A stretch of DNA of 64,000 nt, taken from the NCBI GenBank assembly GCA_022826925.1, contig JAJDTX010000145.1:1-64000 (forward strand), in the 5' to 3' direction. The notes under the pieces are model-generated. The model saw nothing but the letters and a program-made list of their open reading frames with translations. It did no database searches and was not told the DNA's origin. Positions within the stretch are counted from its first letter, which is position 1, and each line of letters starts with the position of its first letter. Source of the stretch: Bryobacterales bacterium (GTDB lineage: Bacteria; Acidobacteriota; Terriglobia; Bryobacterales; UBA6623). Shown here in pieces: positions 16,457 through 25,672 of this stretch. Both the position numbers and the translations under genes were made by a program.

Positions 16457-17611
16457 ATGCGCGCCTTGGCACTAGTGTTCGGCTTCCTGGCCACCGTTTT
16501 TTCAATCCCCGCCCTTGCTGGGGGCCCTTCCGCGGAGATTCCGTTCAAGAAGCGGGTCATCGATCTGGGCAGGAATGAGCCCTGCGCGGTGGCAGATCTC
16601 AACGGCGACGGCTACCTCGACATCGTCTCCGGCGAGAACTGGTTCCGCGGGCCGGAATTCCAGCCCAAGAAATTCCGCTCGTTCTATTTCTTCAACAACT
16701 ACATCGACGACTTCTCCGACATGCCGTTCGATGTCGATCGCGACGGCCACGTTGACGTGGTGAGTGTCTCTTGGGGGGAGCGGAAGATCGCGTGGTGGCG
16801 AAACCCTGGCCGCGCAATCGGCGAGTGGGTCGAGCAGCGCATCCACGAAGGGCTCCCGGTCGAGTTCGCGCTGCTGGTGGACTTGGACGGCGATGGAGTG
16901 GCCCGAGAGGTGCTGCCGCAGTTCGGGGGCAGGCCAGCCGACAAAACCTCTTGGTTCGAGTCGCCCGGACCGGATGGCAAATGGGTCGAGCACGGGGTGA
17001 AGCTCGCCGCCGACGGGCACGGGATCGGGGCCGGCGACGTGAACGGGGACGGACGCATGGACATTCTCACGCCCAAGGGCTGGCTGGAAGCGCCCGCGGA
17101 CCCGCGCAAGACTCCGTGGGACATGCATGCCGAGTTCGAAGTCGAGGAGCACGCCGGCTTCCTGCACGTGTTGGACATCGATGGCGACGGCCTCAACGAC
17201 ATCATCGTGCCGCACGCCCACAGCTATGGCATTTACTGGCTCAAGCAGATTCGCGGGGACTCGGGCCAGCGCGCTTGGGAGCGGCTCACGATCGACGATT
17301 CCTGGTCACAAGCGCACGCCTCGACCATGGCCGACCTAACCGGCGACGGGCGCCCGGAACTCATCACGGGCAAGCGGTTCTTCGCGCACAACGGCCGCGA
17401 CAAGGGCGGGCGCGAGCCCCTCGGACTGTATTGGTACGAGTACGCGAACAACGGCCAGCAGTGGGAATGGCTGCGCCACACGATCCACTACGGCGGCCGC
17501 GTTGGCGCCGGCATGCAGATTCCGGTGGTTGATATCGACAAGGACGGCGACTTGGACATCGTCGTCGGCGGCAAGGGCGGCGTCTTTCTGTTCGAGAACC
17601 TCACGCACTGA
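16457..17611 (+). CDS. Exported FG-GAP/VCBS beta-propeller protein
   Basis: The 384-residue protein has a signal peptide (MRALALVFGFLATVFSIPALAGG). It then has repeated calcium-binding FG-GAP loops: DLNGDGYLDIVSG, DVDRDGHVDVVSV, DLDGDGVAREV, DVNGDGRMDILT, DIDGDGLNDIIVP, DLTGDGRPELITG and DIDKDGDLDIVVGG. Seven such blades suggest a complete propeller. Members occur on the surface or in the periplasm of Acidobacteriota and Planctomycetota with no defined enzyme activity. The start is set by the signal peptide. It follows DUF2905 by 73 bases and runs convergently against the epimerase. Confidence 0.85.
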   Translation: MRALALVFGFLATVFSIPALAGGPSAEIPFKKRVIDLGRNEPCAVADLNGDGYLDIVSGENWFRGPEFQPKKFRSFYFFNNYIDDFSDMPFDVDRDGHVDVVSVSWGERKIAWWRNPGRAIGEWVEQRIHEGLPVEFALLVDLDGDGVAREVLPQFGGRPADKTSWFESPGPDGKWVEHGVKLAADGHGIGAGDVNGDGRMDILTPKGWLEAPADPRKTPWDMHAEFEVEEHAGFLHVLDIDGDGLNDIIVPHAHSYGIYWLKQIRGDSGQRAWERLTIDDSWSQAHASTMADLTGDGRPELITGKRFFAHNGRDKGGREPLGLYWYEYANNGQQWEWLRHTIHYGGRVGAGMQIPVVDIDKDGDLDIVVGGKGGVFLFENLTH

Positions 17612-17636
17612 GCGCCGGGCTGCGTCCGCGCTGGGC

Positions 17637-18620
17637 TCAGGAGATCGCTGCCAGCGCGATATCGTCGAACGTGAAGTCCGGCCGGTCCCGAAGCGCGCTG
17701 CCGGAACCGCGGTACCACTGCCATGTCTGGCGCAATCCATCTGCCAGCGACACCGGTTCGAAGCCCAGCTCTTCGCGTGCACGCGTCACGTCCAGGGTGA
17801 TGGGCGGCATGTCGAAGTACTGCCCGAAGTAGTACGGCGGCTGGAAGACCTGGCCGCCCAGCTCCTGCGCCGTATCGCGCGGGAGGTAGCGCAGGTCGGG
17901 TTCGATGCCAGCCGCCTCGCCGAGCATCCGCACGAAGTCATCCTGCCGCACGGGCCGGACGTGCGCGACGTTGTACGCTCGGCCGGCCGCCACTGGGGTT
18001 TCGGCGGCCAGCAGTGCGGCGTCGACCAGATCCTTGACAAACACGAAGTGCATCAATCGGCTGCCGTCCCCCGGCACTAGGATCGGGCGTCCCGCGGCCA
18101 GGCGGTCCCAGAAGAACGCTTCGCGATAGAACGGATTGCGCGGGCCGTAGACAAACGGCGGCCGGAGCGTTGCGGTCGGCACGCCTCGCTCGGCATACAG
18201 CCCCAGCAGGGCCCGCTCCGAGTCCGCCTTGTTGCGGCAATAGATATCGGGACAGTCGGGCGTCGCCAGCGGTGCGTCCTCGTCACGGTCGAGGCCGTCC
18301 CCGTAGGCCGCGCAACTGGAGACGAAGACGTATCGGCGCAGGTTGTCTCCGCAGGCCGCAGCTGCTGCGAGGACTTGGTCCCCGGTGGTGCCGCGCTGCC
18401 AGTCGTAGACGTTGTCGAACACCAGGTCGTAGCCGCCCTCTACGGCCTTCGCCACGGCAACAGTGTCGTTGCGGTCGCAGTGGATTTCCCGCGCACGGCC
18501 GGCGAACGGATTGTGTCGGCCGCGATGCAGGATGGTGACATCGTCGCCGCGCTCGAGCAAGCGTGTGACGAGTGTTTGGCCGATGAACAGCGTGCCGCCG
18601 ATCACCAACACGCGGTCCAT
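17637..18620 (-). CDS. NAD-dependent epimerase/dehydratase family protein (extended SDR)
   Basis: The start ATG 18620 gives MDRVLVIGGTLFIGQTLVTRLLERG, a Rossmann motif of the GGTxFIG type seen in atypical extended SDRs such as CSP41-like and isoflavone-reductase-like proteins. SSCAAYG carries the serine, and the catalytic tyrosine/lysine pair appears as IYCRNKADSE, where YxxxK reads Y-C-R-N-K. The later segments RPPFVYGPRNP and FVKDLVDAALLA are typical. The substrate is probably a nucleotide sugar or related compound but is not determined. It follows aspS by 32 bases on the same strand, so it may be the last gene of the gamma-carbonic anhydrase-aspS unit. Confidence 0.85.
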   Translation of the reverse strand: MDRVLVIGGTLFIGQTLVTRLLERGDDVTILHRGRHNPFAGRAREIHCDRNDTVAVAKAVEGGYDLVFDNVYDWQRGTTGDQVLAAAAACGDNLRRYVFVSSCAAYGDGLDRDEDAPLATPDCPDIYCRNKADSERALLGLYAERGVPTATLRPPFVYGPRNPFYREAFFWDRLAAGRPILVPGDGSRLMHFVFVKDLVDAALLAAETPVAAGRAYNVAHVRPVRQDDFVRMLGEAAGIEPDLRYLPRDTAQELGGQVFQPPYYFGQYFDMPPITLDVTRAREELGFEPVSLADGLRQTWQWYRGSGSALRDRPDFTFDDIALAAIS

Positions 18621-18652
18621 GCTCGGATCCCGGGATTTGCCCTGAGGCCCTG

Positions 18653-20461
18653 CTAGGCCTTGGCGCGGACCCGCAATGCGATGCCCACTTCGGCCAGATT
18701 TCGGTCCGGCACCGTATTCGGCGCTTCGCACATCAGATCGGTGCCCTTGGCGGTCTTGGGGAAGGGAATCACGTCGCGGATCGTTGCCTCTCCGGCGAGC
18801 AGCATGACCAAGCGGTCCAGTCCCAGCGCGATGCCTCCGTGCGGGGGCGTGCCGTACTGCAGCGCTTCCAGGAAGAAGCCGAAGCGATGGTTCGCTTCCT
18901 CGGCAGCAAGCCCCAGAGCCTCGAAGACCGTCGATTGCACGTCTTGGCGGTGGATACGGATCGACCCCGAGCCAAGCTCGACTCCGTTGAGGACCAGATC
19001 GTAGGCCTTGGAGCGGCACGCTTCCGGATCGGCGATCAACTTGTCGATATCCTCGTCGTGGGGCGAGGTGAACGGATGGTGGGCCGGCGTCCAATCGCCC
19101 TCGTTGGCGTCCCACTCGAACATCGGAAAGTCGGTGACCCAGAGGAAGCGCAGGTCATCGTCCTTGAGCAGGCCGTGGCGATCCGCGAAGGCCGCCCCTA
19201 TAAGCTGCTTGAGACTGCCCGCCGCGGCCAAGACCGCTTGGTCGGGGCGCGGCCCGGAGACGGGTTTTGCGCCGGTGACGAGCACGAGGAAATCCTGCTC
19301 GTCGGCTTCCAAGCGATCCCTGACCGCCTGCATCTGTTCCGGCATCTTCTTTGACAGGCCCCGGAAATCGTCGAATATTCTCAGGTTCTGCTCCGCGGCG
19401 AATTCGCGGAACTGTTCGCGTTCGCGCCGGGTCAGCTGCCCCACTGCGGGAGTGCGGATTGCGATCAGGGGGCCCTGCATCGGGAGGTCCTCCGGAGCCA
19501 ACAGGTCCGTCACCACGGCCATCGGCGGCAGGCGCAGGTCGGGCTTGTCGCTGCCGTAGCCATCCATCGCCTCGGCGTAGGTCAGCCGCGGCAGGGGCAG
19601 GTCCGGCTCGCGGGCCCCGGCCGCCGCGCACACGCTTGTCATCAGCCCCTCGACGACGGCCAGCACGCCGTCTTCGTTGACGAACGACATTTCGACATCG
19701 ATTTGGGTGAACTCCGGCTGGCGGTCGGCGCGCAGGTCCTCGTCGCGGAAGCAGCGCACGATCTGGAAGTAACGGTCGTAGCCGCCGACCATCAGCAGCT
19801 GCTTGAACAGTTGCGGAGACTGCGGCAGGGCGTACATCGAGCCGAGCTGGATGCGGCTTGGCACCAGGAAATCCCGGGCGCCTTCTGGCGTCGAGCGGGT
19901 CATGAAGGGCGTCTCGATCTCCAAGAACCCCCGGTCGCTGAGTGATTTTCGAACCGCCGCGTTGATGTCGTGGCGCAGCTGGATGTTGCGCTGCATGCGA
20001 GGGCGGCGCAAGTCGATGTAGCGGTACTTGAGGCGCGTGTCCTCGCCAACGCTCGTGCGGTCCTCCTCGTCCAGCTGGAACGGCGGCGTCTTGGAAGTGC
20101 TCAGAACCGTCAGCTTCTCGGCGACCAATTCGACCGTGCCGGTGTCGAGATTCGGGTTATAGGTCTCTTCGGAGCGGCGAATGATAGGGCCCTCCACCGC
20201 GATCACGTACTCGCTGCGCAGGGCCTCTGCGCGTGCGTGGGCCTCCGGGTGGGTCTCGGCGTTGAACACGACTTGCGAGATTCCGCTGCGGTCGCGCAAG
20301 TGCAGGAATAGCAAGCCCCCGAGGTCGCGCTTGCGGTGAACCCAGCCCATCAAGACCGCGCTCGTCCCGATGTCGGAGTCGCGGATTGCCCCGCAATAGT
20401 GGGTGCGCTCCAGCGGCCCCAGTGGCTGGGTCTGGAGGGATTCTGGCTCTTGATCCGGCAT
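18653..20461 (-). CDS. aspS: Aspartyl-tRNA synthetase, bacterial type
   Basis: The 602-residue class II synthetase has the N-terminal OB-fold ([25 protein letters not shown]), motif 2 around [24 protein letters not shown], the bacterial GAD insertion in the middle, and motif 3 in [16 protein letters not shown]. It charges tRNA-Asp. The OB-fold has leucine after RRD/RKRD rather than the histidine often found in non-discriminating enzymes, which hints at a discriminating AspRS; this position-based inference is modest. Its ATG overlaps the TGA of the upstream carbonic anhydrase gene (ATGA). Confidence 0.97.
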   Translation of the reverse strand: MPDQEPESLQTQPLGPLERTHYCGAIRDSDIGTSAVLMGWVHRKRDLGGLLFLHLRDRSGISQVVFNAETHPEAHARAEALRSEYVIAVEGPIIRRSEETYNPNLDTGTVELVAEKLTVLSTSKTPPFQLDEEDRTSVGEDTRLKYRYIDLRRPRMQRNIQLRHDINAAVRKSLSDRGFLEIETPFMTRSTPEGARDFLVPSRIQLGSMYALPQSPQLFKQLLMVGGYDRYFQIVRCFRDEDLRADRQPEFTQIDVEMSFVNEDGVLAVVEGLMTSVCAAAGAREPDLPLPRLTYAEAMDGYGSDKPDLRLPPMAVVTDLLAPEDLPMQGPLIAIRTPAVGQLTRREREQFREFAAEQNLRIFDDFRGLSKKMPEQMQAVRDRLEADEQDFLVLVTGAKPVSGPRPDQAVLAAAGSLKQLIGAAFADRHGLLKDDDLRFLWVTDFPMFEWDANEGDWTPAHHPFTSPHDEDIDKLIADPEACRSKAYDLVLNGVELGSGSIRIHRQDVQSTVFEALGLAAEEANHRFGFFLEALQYGTPPHGGIALGLDRLVMLLAGEATIRDVIPFPKTAKGTDLMCEAPNTVPDRNLAEVGIALRVRAKA

Positions 20462-20970
20462 CAGGTCTCGTCCAGGTATTCGCGCGACAGCTCGACGTAG
20501 TGCTCGGCGTTCGTGCGCGTGCGTTCCAGCTCCTCGTCACTCACGCTGCGTTTGACCTTCGCGGGCACCCCTGCCACCAAGCTGCGGGGCGGCACTACTG
20601 TGCCGCCGAGGACCACCGCTCCGGCCGCAACGATCGAACCGGCTCCGATGTGTGCCTTGCTCAAGATGGTCGAGCCCATGCCGATCAGGCAGTCGTCTTC
20701 GACCACGCAGCCGTGGACCGTGCAGGAGTGTCCGACGACCACGCGGTCGCCGATCGTCAGCGGAGCGTCTGCGTCCTCGTGCAGGCAGCTGTTGTCCTGG
20801 ATGCTGGTGTCTTCGCCGATGGCGACCTTGGACGTGTCGGCGCGCACGGTGACGTTGCACCACACGCTGGACTGGCCGCCGACGCTGACATCCCCGATCA
20901 GCACGGCGCTCGGGTCGATATAGGCGCTGGGCGCGATTGCTGGCCGAGCGCCACGAAGACTTCGAATCAT
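20461..20970 (-). CDS. Gamma-class carbonic anhydrase-like protein
   Basis: A 169-residue left-handed beta-helix hexapeptide-repeat protein. The three metal-ligand histidines of the gamma class are present at H64 (CLHEDADAP), H81 and H86 ([11 protein letters not shown]), with the correct five-residue spacing of the last two. It resembles the YrdA/PaaY/CamH branch, where carbonic anhydrase activity varies. A C-terminal helix ([22 protein letters not shown]) follows the beta-helix. It is the first gene of a leftward operon and overlaps aspS by four bases. Confidence 0.9.
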   Translation of the reverse strand: MIRSLRGARPAIAPSAYIDPSAVLIGDVSVGGQSSVWCNVTVRADTSKVAIGEDTSIQDNSCLHEDADAPLTIGDRVVVGHSCTVHGCVVEDDCLIGMGSTILSKAHIGAGSIVAAGAVVLGGTVVPPRSLVAGVPAKVKRSVSDEELERTRTNAEHYVELSREYLDET

Positions 20971-21505
20971 GGCAATCCGAGGATCCGCTGCGGCCTGGGG
21001 AGAAGAGGTGAGGGGCCGGATCAGGCTGTCACATCACCGAGCGGCGAACTGACTTCAAACATAGCACCACGAGGCAGGCGTTGGAAAGGTCGGAACCAGC
21101 TCGCGCGTCGAGTCTCGACCCGCCCGCATCAATCCCGGCAGCTTCGAAGGGGTCGGGACCGGCCATTCCTGCCCGGCTGTCCTCTTTCGCTTCGGGGTGC
21201 CACGCACGTCTCCGTTCAGGTCGCGCAGGAATGAGCTGCGACGGGCCTCCCTCCGCTGGCAGGGAGAGGGAGCTGCGAGCCGCCGCCGCGCCGGCTCACC
21301 CCACCTGCGGCACTGCGGAGAGAGGGTCCCGGAAACCGGCGGCTTCCCTCGGCACGTCCCTGACATAAGAGCAGTGAACGGAGCGCGCCCCGACATCGCT
21401 CGCGCACCACTCGCGGTGCGAGAGGTCCGCACCGGCCCTCCCATTTCCGTGCGAGATCGTGCCCCGTGGCAGCACAGCCGCTTCATGTGCTGGATTCCGC
21501 AGTAG
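20971..21505. other. Non-coding stretch between the carbonic anhydrase and the broken ATPase
   Basis: About 535 bases with no recognisable gene. The open frames present on both strands look like composition artefacts. An imperfect stem (CTCGCGCACC, GGTGCGAG) lies near 21400-21424 but has no T-run. The carbonic anhydrase promoter should lie close to 20971. Confidence 0.4.
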
Positions 21506-21536
21506 ATATGCGGAAAACATGGAATTATCCGCATAT
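21506..21536. promoter_or_regulatory. Perfect 9-base inverted repeat upstream of the broken ATPase
   Basis: ATATGCGGA (21506-21514) and TCCGCATAT (21528-21536) are exact inverted copies with a 13-base spacer, ending 14 bases before the start codon of the ATPase relic. This looks like an operator that survived the decay of the gene. Confidence 0.5.
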
Positions 21537-21550
21537 GATGTGCTGAAAAT

Positions 21551-21868
21551 GTGAATCGAATGGACTTGCTGCCGCGCTGTCTCGACCTTGGGCGGGATCT
21601 GAACAGCCGTTCCGTATTCCTCTTCGGGCCGCGACAGACCGGGAAGACCACTTGGCTGCATCAGCGCTTTCCCGACTCTCCGTTGTTCGACCTGCTGCAC
21701 GGCGAGGTCTTTCTGCGCCTGTCGCGAGTCACTGGCGCAGCCGAAACAACCCTGAAGCGGCAGTTCTTGGTCTGCCGGGAGTCTGGCCCTCGGCTGATTG
21801 GCCCTATCCAGATCCTACCGGTCAAGGAATTTCTTAAGCGCCTTTGGGACGGCGAACTCCTCGCCTAG
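21551..21868 (+). pseudogene. Internally deleted AAA ATPase of the DUF4143 family
   Basis: The first 50 residues carry a Walker A (VFLFGPRQTGKTTWL) and the following FPDSPLFDLLHGEVFLRLSR typical of the ATP-binding/DUF4143 family. The last 40 residues (TLKRQFLVCRESGPRLIGPIQILPVKEFLKRLWDGELLA) match the C-terminus of the same family. Intact members are about 370-400 residues, so some 280 residues including Walker B have been cut out in frame. The product cannot hydrolyse ATP normally. The start is GTG 21551 or ATG 21560. Confidence 0.75.
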
Positions 21869-22116
21869 ACTGCCACAGCTACCACCCCGTTTCGTCTGAA
21901 GAGCCGCGAGCGCGACCCGCCCAGACGAGGAGGTGGATCCCCGCCAGCGGCTCCACGGGTGTCAGGCTTGGCCCGCCCGAGGCGTGCTGACGGCGATCCG
22001 GAGTAATGCCGGGCACAATTGCCGAGGCTGACGCCCGACGTAGCGGCTGGCATGGCGCGAATCTCCACCCTCGAAAGCTCGGCACCCAGCCCGCCGTAAG
22101 ATGGGAGAGCGAGTCC

Positions 22117-23319
22117 ATGCCGGAACAAATCGTCAAGCAGCGGTCACGAGGCTTCATTTGTGTGAACGCCCATCCTGCGGGGTGCGCCCGGAACGTGGAA
22201 CGGCAGATCTCGCATGTGCGGAGCAGCATGCCTTCGAGGCCGGCGACTGGCTTGCGCAATGTCTTGGTCCTAGGATCGTCGACCGGCTACGGGCTGGCCA
22301 CGCGCATCGCGACTGGCTGGGGCTTGGGGTGCCGAACACTGGGCGTGTTCTTCGAGAAGCCTCCTGCCGGGCGGCGCACCGCAAGCGCCGGCTACTACAA
22401 CTGCGTTGCCCTGCATCAAGCCGCCGAGCGCGACGGGTTGTGGGCGCGCAGCGTCAACGGCGACGCTTTCTCCGACGAGACCAAGCAAGAGGTCGCGCAG
22501 GTCATCGAACAGTCGATGGGCAGGGTGGACCTGGTCGTATACAGCCTCGCGTCGCCCAAGCGCACGAATCCCAGGACAGGTCTCACGCACACTTCCAGCC
22601 TCAAGGCCATCGGGTCGCCGTTCACTGGAAAGACCGTCGATCTGGGGAACGGGACGGTGGGCACTGCATCGGTCGAGGAAGCCGCACAAGCGGAGATCGA
22701 CGAGACCGTGGCGGTCATGGGAGGCGAAGACTGGCGCTGGTGGGTCGAAGGGCTTGCCGACAACGGGCTGCTGGCGCAGGGGGCGCAGACGCTGGCCTAT
22801 AGCTACTACGGGCCTGCGGTGACGTGGCCAATCTACAAGGACGGCACCATCGGCGCGGCTAAGCAGGATCTCAAGGCGACTGCCGACAGCCTGAATGCCA
22901 AGCTGGAGCAGGAAGTTGGCGGAGCCGCCTGGGTGGCGGTCAACAAGGCCGTCGTCACGCAAGCGTCGGCAGCGATTCCGGTCGTGCCGCTGTATATGAG
23001 CCTGCTGTTTGGAGTGATGAAGGCCAAGGGTGTCCACGAAGGCTGCATCGAGCAGATGACTCGCTTGGTCAGGGACCACCTTGCCGCGGAAGGCGGGCCG
23101 CAATGTGACGCAGACGGACTGATTCGCCTCGATGATCTGGAAATGCGCGCCGACGTCCAGGACGAGATTTCCGGGCTGTGGCCTAGAGTGGAGACCGACA
23201 ACTTGGCGGAACTGGCGGACTTTGCGGGATTTCGCCGGGACTTCAACAACCTCTTCGGTTTCGACGTGGAAGGCGTCGACTATGGCCTGCCGGTCGAGAC
23301 CGAGTTGTACTTGCCCTAG
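22117..23319 (+). CDS. fabV: Trans-2-enoyl-[ACP]/CoA reductase FabV
   Basis: A 400-residue protein, the normal FabV length. It has the nucleotide-binding motif GSSTGYGLA at 53-61, the segment VDLVVYSLASPKRTNP, and the catalytic Tyr-x8-Lys pair Y240/K249 in IYKDGTIGAAK. FabV carries out the last reduction of fatty-acid elongation with NAD(P)H, and the class is known to be insensitive to triclosan in several bacteria. A GGGAGAG ribosome-binding site at 22104-22110 supports ATG 22117. It leads a rightward operon: moaB starts 18 bases after its stop. Confidence 0.95.
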   Translation: MPEQIVKQRSRGFICVNAHPAGCARNVERQISHVRSSMPSRPATGLRNVLVLGSSTGYGLATRIATGWGLGCRTLGVFFEKPPAGRRTASAGYYNCVALHQAAERDGLWARSVNGDAFSDETKQEVAQVIEQSMGRVDLVVYSLASPKRTNPRTGLTHTSSLKAIGSPFTGKTVDLGNGTVGTASVEEAAQAEIDETVAVMGGEDWRWWVEGLADNGLLAQGAQTLAYSYYGPAVTWPIYKDGTIGAAKQDLKATADSLNAKLEQEVGGAAWVAVNKAVVTQASAAIPVVPLYMSLLFGVMKAKGVHEGCIEQMTRLVRDHLAAEGGPQCDADGLIRLDDLEMRADVQDEISGLWPRVETDNLAELADFAGFRRDFNNLFGFDVEGVDYGLPVETELYLP

Positions 23320-23336
23320 AATGGGGGATCTCTACC

Positions 23337-23855
23337 ATGACGCCTGAGAGCAACGTGGAGCACCGCGCGCTCGCCGCAGAGGGGGGGCCGGTGACGCTTG
23401 CGGTTGTGACCGTCAGCGACACCCGCACTCCCAAGACCGATGCGAACGCGGCATTCCTCGCAGAAGCCATCGAACAGTCCGGCGACCTGCTGCACTCGAT
23501 CCGCATCGTGCCGGACGAGCCCGATCAAGTGGCGGCGGCGCTGGATGAGCTGGCGGCCGAGGAACAGGTGCAGGTCGTGCTGTTCAACGGCGGCACCGGC
23601 ATCTCGCGCCGGGACCGGACCTATGATGTTCTCAGTCGCGCGATGGACAAGGAGCTGACCGGCTTCGGCGAGCTGTTTCGGATGCTCAGCTATGACCAGG
23701 TCGGTGCCTCCGCGATGCTTTCGCGGGCCACGGCCGGCGTCTACCGAGACACGGTCGTGATCTCCGTGCCGGGCTCTCCCAACGCTGTGCGGCTCGCGTG
23801 GGAGAAGCTGATTCAGCCGGAAATGGCCCACCTGGCCTGGGAAATCACCCGCTAG
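23337..23855 (+). CDS. moaB: Molybdopterin adenylyltransferase-like protein, MoaB/Mog family
   Basis: The 172-residue MoCF-fold protein shows LAVVTVSDTRTPKTD, DLLHSIRIVPDEPDQV, the substrate loop VVLFNGGTGISRRDRTYDVL and the late VVISVPGSPNAVRLAWEKL. The family adenylylates molybdopterin before metal insertion, so the organism likely makes molybdenum cofactor. It lies tightly between fabV and a lipoprotein gene; the functional link to fatty-acid synthesis is not obvious. The name moaB is by family; mog is an alternative label. Confidence 0.88.
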   Translation: MTPESNVEHRALAAEGGPVTLAVVTVSDTRTPKTDANAAFLAEAIEQSGDLLHSIRIVPDEPDQVAAALDELAAEEQVQVVLFNGGTGISRRDRTYDVLSRAMDKELTGFGELFRMLSYDQVGASAMLSRATAGVYRDTVVISVPGSPNAVRLAWEKLIQPEMAHLAWEITR

Positions 23856-23890
23856 CAAGTGGCTATACTCGGGCTAGGGCCGGAGGCAGC

Positions 23891-24325
23891 GTGAGATCCC
23901 CGCATCTTCGTGTGTTCTTCACGCTGATCTCATTGCTAGGGCTGGCTTGCTCTGACGAGGCGCCCCGGTCGGCGGCCGAGATCGAAGCGGCCGTAGAGAG
24001 CTACTTGGCCGAGCGCACGGACCTGCGGCTCGACCAAATGCAGGTCAAGGCGGATCGCATCCGCTACGACGGAGACCATGCCACCGTTTCGGTTTCCATC
24101 GTGGCTTCGGACGATCCCAAGGCGGCCATGAAGATGCTGTATCAGCTGCGACGCGATCCGGATGGCTGGAAGGTCCTGCCGCCCGAACCCGCCAGCAGTT
24201 CGTCTGCGGCGCTGCCGCCGAACCATCCGCCCACATCAGGGCTCCCGCCGGGACATCCCCCTACTGTCCAATCCAGCCAGGACCTTCCTCCGGGGCACCC
24301 GCCATTGGACGGCGGGCAGCAGTAG
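23891..24325 (+). CDS. Small lipoprotein with a C-terminal LPPGHPP triple repeat
   Basis: The 144-residue product starts at GTG 23891, five bases after GGAGG. The signal ends in the lipobox LGLAC (cysteine near residue 17-18), so it is probably membrane-anchored on the periplasmic side. A compact domain of about 80 residues (AAEIEAAVESYLAER, HATVSVSIVASDDPKAAMKMLYQLRRDPDGWKVLPPE) has the look of a small NTF2- or DUF-type alpha/beta fold. It is followed by LPPNHPP, LPPGHPP and LPPGHPP. The spaced histidines and prolines could bind metal or a partner protein. I do not recognise the family. It lies in the fabV-moaB-hemL operon. Confidence 0.7.
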   Translation: MRSPHLRVFFTLISLLGLACSDEAPRSAAEIEAAVESYLAERTDLRLDQMQVKADRIRYDGDHATVSVSIVASDDPKAAMKMLYQLRRDPDGWKVLPPEPASSSSAALPPNHPPTSGLPPGHPPTVQSSQDLPPGHPPLDGGQQ

Positions 24326-24350
24326 GCAGGATTCGAAACGGAACGGACTT

Positions 24351-25670
24351 ATGCAGCATGATCTCTCCAGCGCCTTGTTCCAAGAAGCTCAGCGGGTCAT
24401 TCCCGGCGGCGTGAACTCGCCCGCCCGAGCGTTTCGGGCCGTAGGCCGCGAGCCTGTCTTTATTGCGCGCGGAGACGGATGCCGCCTGTGGGACGTCGAT
24501 GGGAACGAATACGTCGACTTCGTGGGGTCTTGGGGGCCGTTGTTTCTCGGTCACCGCCATCCCGAGGTGATCGCTGCCCTGGAAGGGGCCCTCGACACCG
24601 GCACGAGCTTCGGGGCTCCGACCGTGGCCGAGGTCAAGATGGCCGAGCTGATCTGCGAGATCGTGCCGTCCATCGAGATGGTGCGGCTGGTGAATTCCGG
24701 CACAGAGGCCACCATGAGCGCCCTGCGGGTGGCGCGCGGCTACACGGGGCGCGACTTGGCGATCAAGTTCGTCGGCAACTACCACGGGCACGTCGATTCC
24801 TTGCTGGTCAAGGCCGGCTCGGGGCTGGCCACATTGGGCATCTCCGATTCCGGGGGCGTGCCGGAAGGCTTTGCCGCGACTACGCTGCCGCTGCCGTACA
24901 ACGACGCAGCCGCCGTTCAGCAAGCGTTTTCGGACTATGGCGACAGGCTTGCAGCCGTGATCCTCGAGCCGGTCGCGGGCAACATGGGCTGCGTGCCGCC
25001 CCGGCCCGGCTTCTTGCAAGCTTTGCGCGATCTGTGCAGCGAGAACGGGACGGTGCTGATCTTTGACGAAGTGATGACCGGGTTCCGAGTCGCGCTCGGC
25101 GGAGCACAGTCCCTGTATGGCGTCACCCCCGACATGACCACGCTGGGCAAGGTCATCGGCGGCGGCCTGCCGATCGGCGCGTTCGGCGGGCGGAGCGAGA
25201 TCATGCAGCACGTCGCCCCGCTCGGAGGGGTCTACCAAGGGGGGACGCTTTCGGGGAATCCGCTAGCTGTCGCAGGAGGTCTGGCGATGCTGCGCGCGCT
25301 CCGCGACGACCCTGGAATCTATGATCGAGTCGAGGCTTCGGCCGCCCGCTTGCAGGCCGGCGTCATGTCCGCTGCCGAAGCCGCGGGAGTCGAGCTGGCT
25401 AGCAATCGGGTCGGCTCGATGGTGACCTTCTTCTTCACCGACCGGGCCGTGCACGACTGGGACGGTGCGGCCAGCTGCGATACCGAGTTGTTCGGGCGTT
25501 ACTTCCGCGAGATGCTCGCGTGCGGGATCTATCTGCCGTGCTCGCAGTTCGAAGCGGTGTTCGTCTCCGACGCCCACGGCGAAACCGAGATTGATCTGGC
25601 GATCAACGCTGCAGCCAAAGCGTTGGCAGGCATCGCCGAGATAAAGCTGGCGAGCCCGTCGCAGGGATGA
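24351..25670 (+). CDS. hemL: Glutamate-1-semialdehyde 2,1-aminomutase
   Basis: The 439-residue PLP enzyme starts with IPGGVNSPARAFRAVG, the diagnostic HemL opening. NYHGHVDSLLVKAGSG, the aspartate motif IFDEVMTGFRV and the PLP lysine in TTLGKVIGGGLPIGAFGG follow, and the protein ends with the substrate-gate region GVYQGGTLSGNPLAV and later helices. It makes 5-aminolevulinate from glutamate-1-semialdehyde in the C5 route to heme. It starts 26 bases after the lipoprotein gene, so is probably in the same operon, and converges with recJ with two bases between the stop codons. Confidence 0.96.
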   Translation: MQHDLSSALFQEAQRVIPGGVNSPARAFRAVGREPVFIARGDGCRLWDVDGNEYVDFVGSWGPLFLGHRHPEVIAALEGALDTGTSFGAPTVAEVKMAELICEIVPSIEMVRLVNSGTEATMSALRVARGYTGRDLAIKFVGNYHGHVDSLLVKAGSGLATLGISDSGGVPEGFAATTLPLPYNDAAAVQQAFSDYGDRLAAVILEPVAGNMGCVPPRPGFLQALRDLCSENGTVLIFDEVMTGFRVALGGAQSLYGVTPDMTTLGKVIGGGLPIGAFGGRSEIMQHVAPLGGVYQGGTLSGNPLAVAGGLAMLRALRDDPGIYDRVEASAARLQAGVMSAAEAAGVELASNRVGSMVTFFFTDRAVHDWDGAASCDTELFGRYFREMLACGIYLPCSQFEAVFVSDAHGETEIDLAINAAAKALAGIAEIKLASPSQG

Positions 25671-25672
25671 GT

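Noticed and set aside
21400-21424. Stem CTCGCGCACC/GGTGCGAG as a terminator
   Set aside because: It is imperfect, has no following T-run and does not lie after a gene end.
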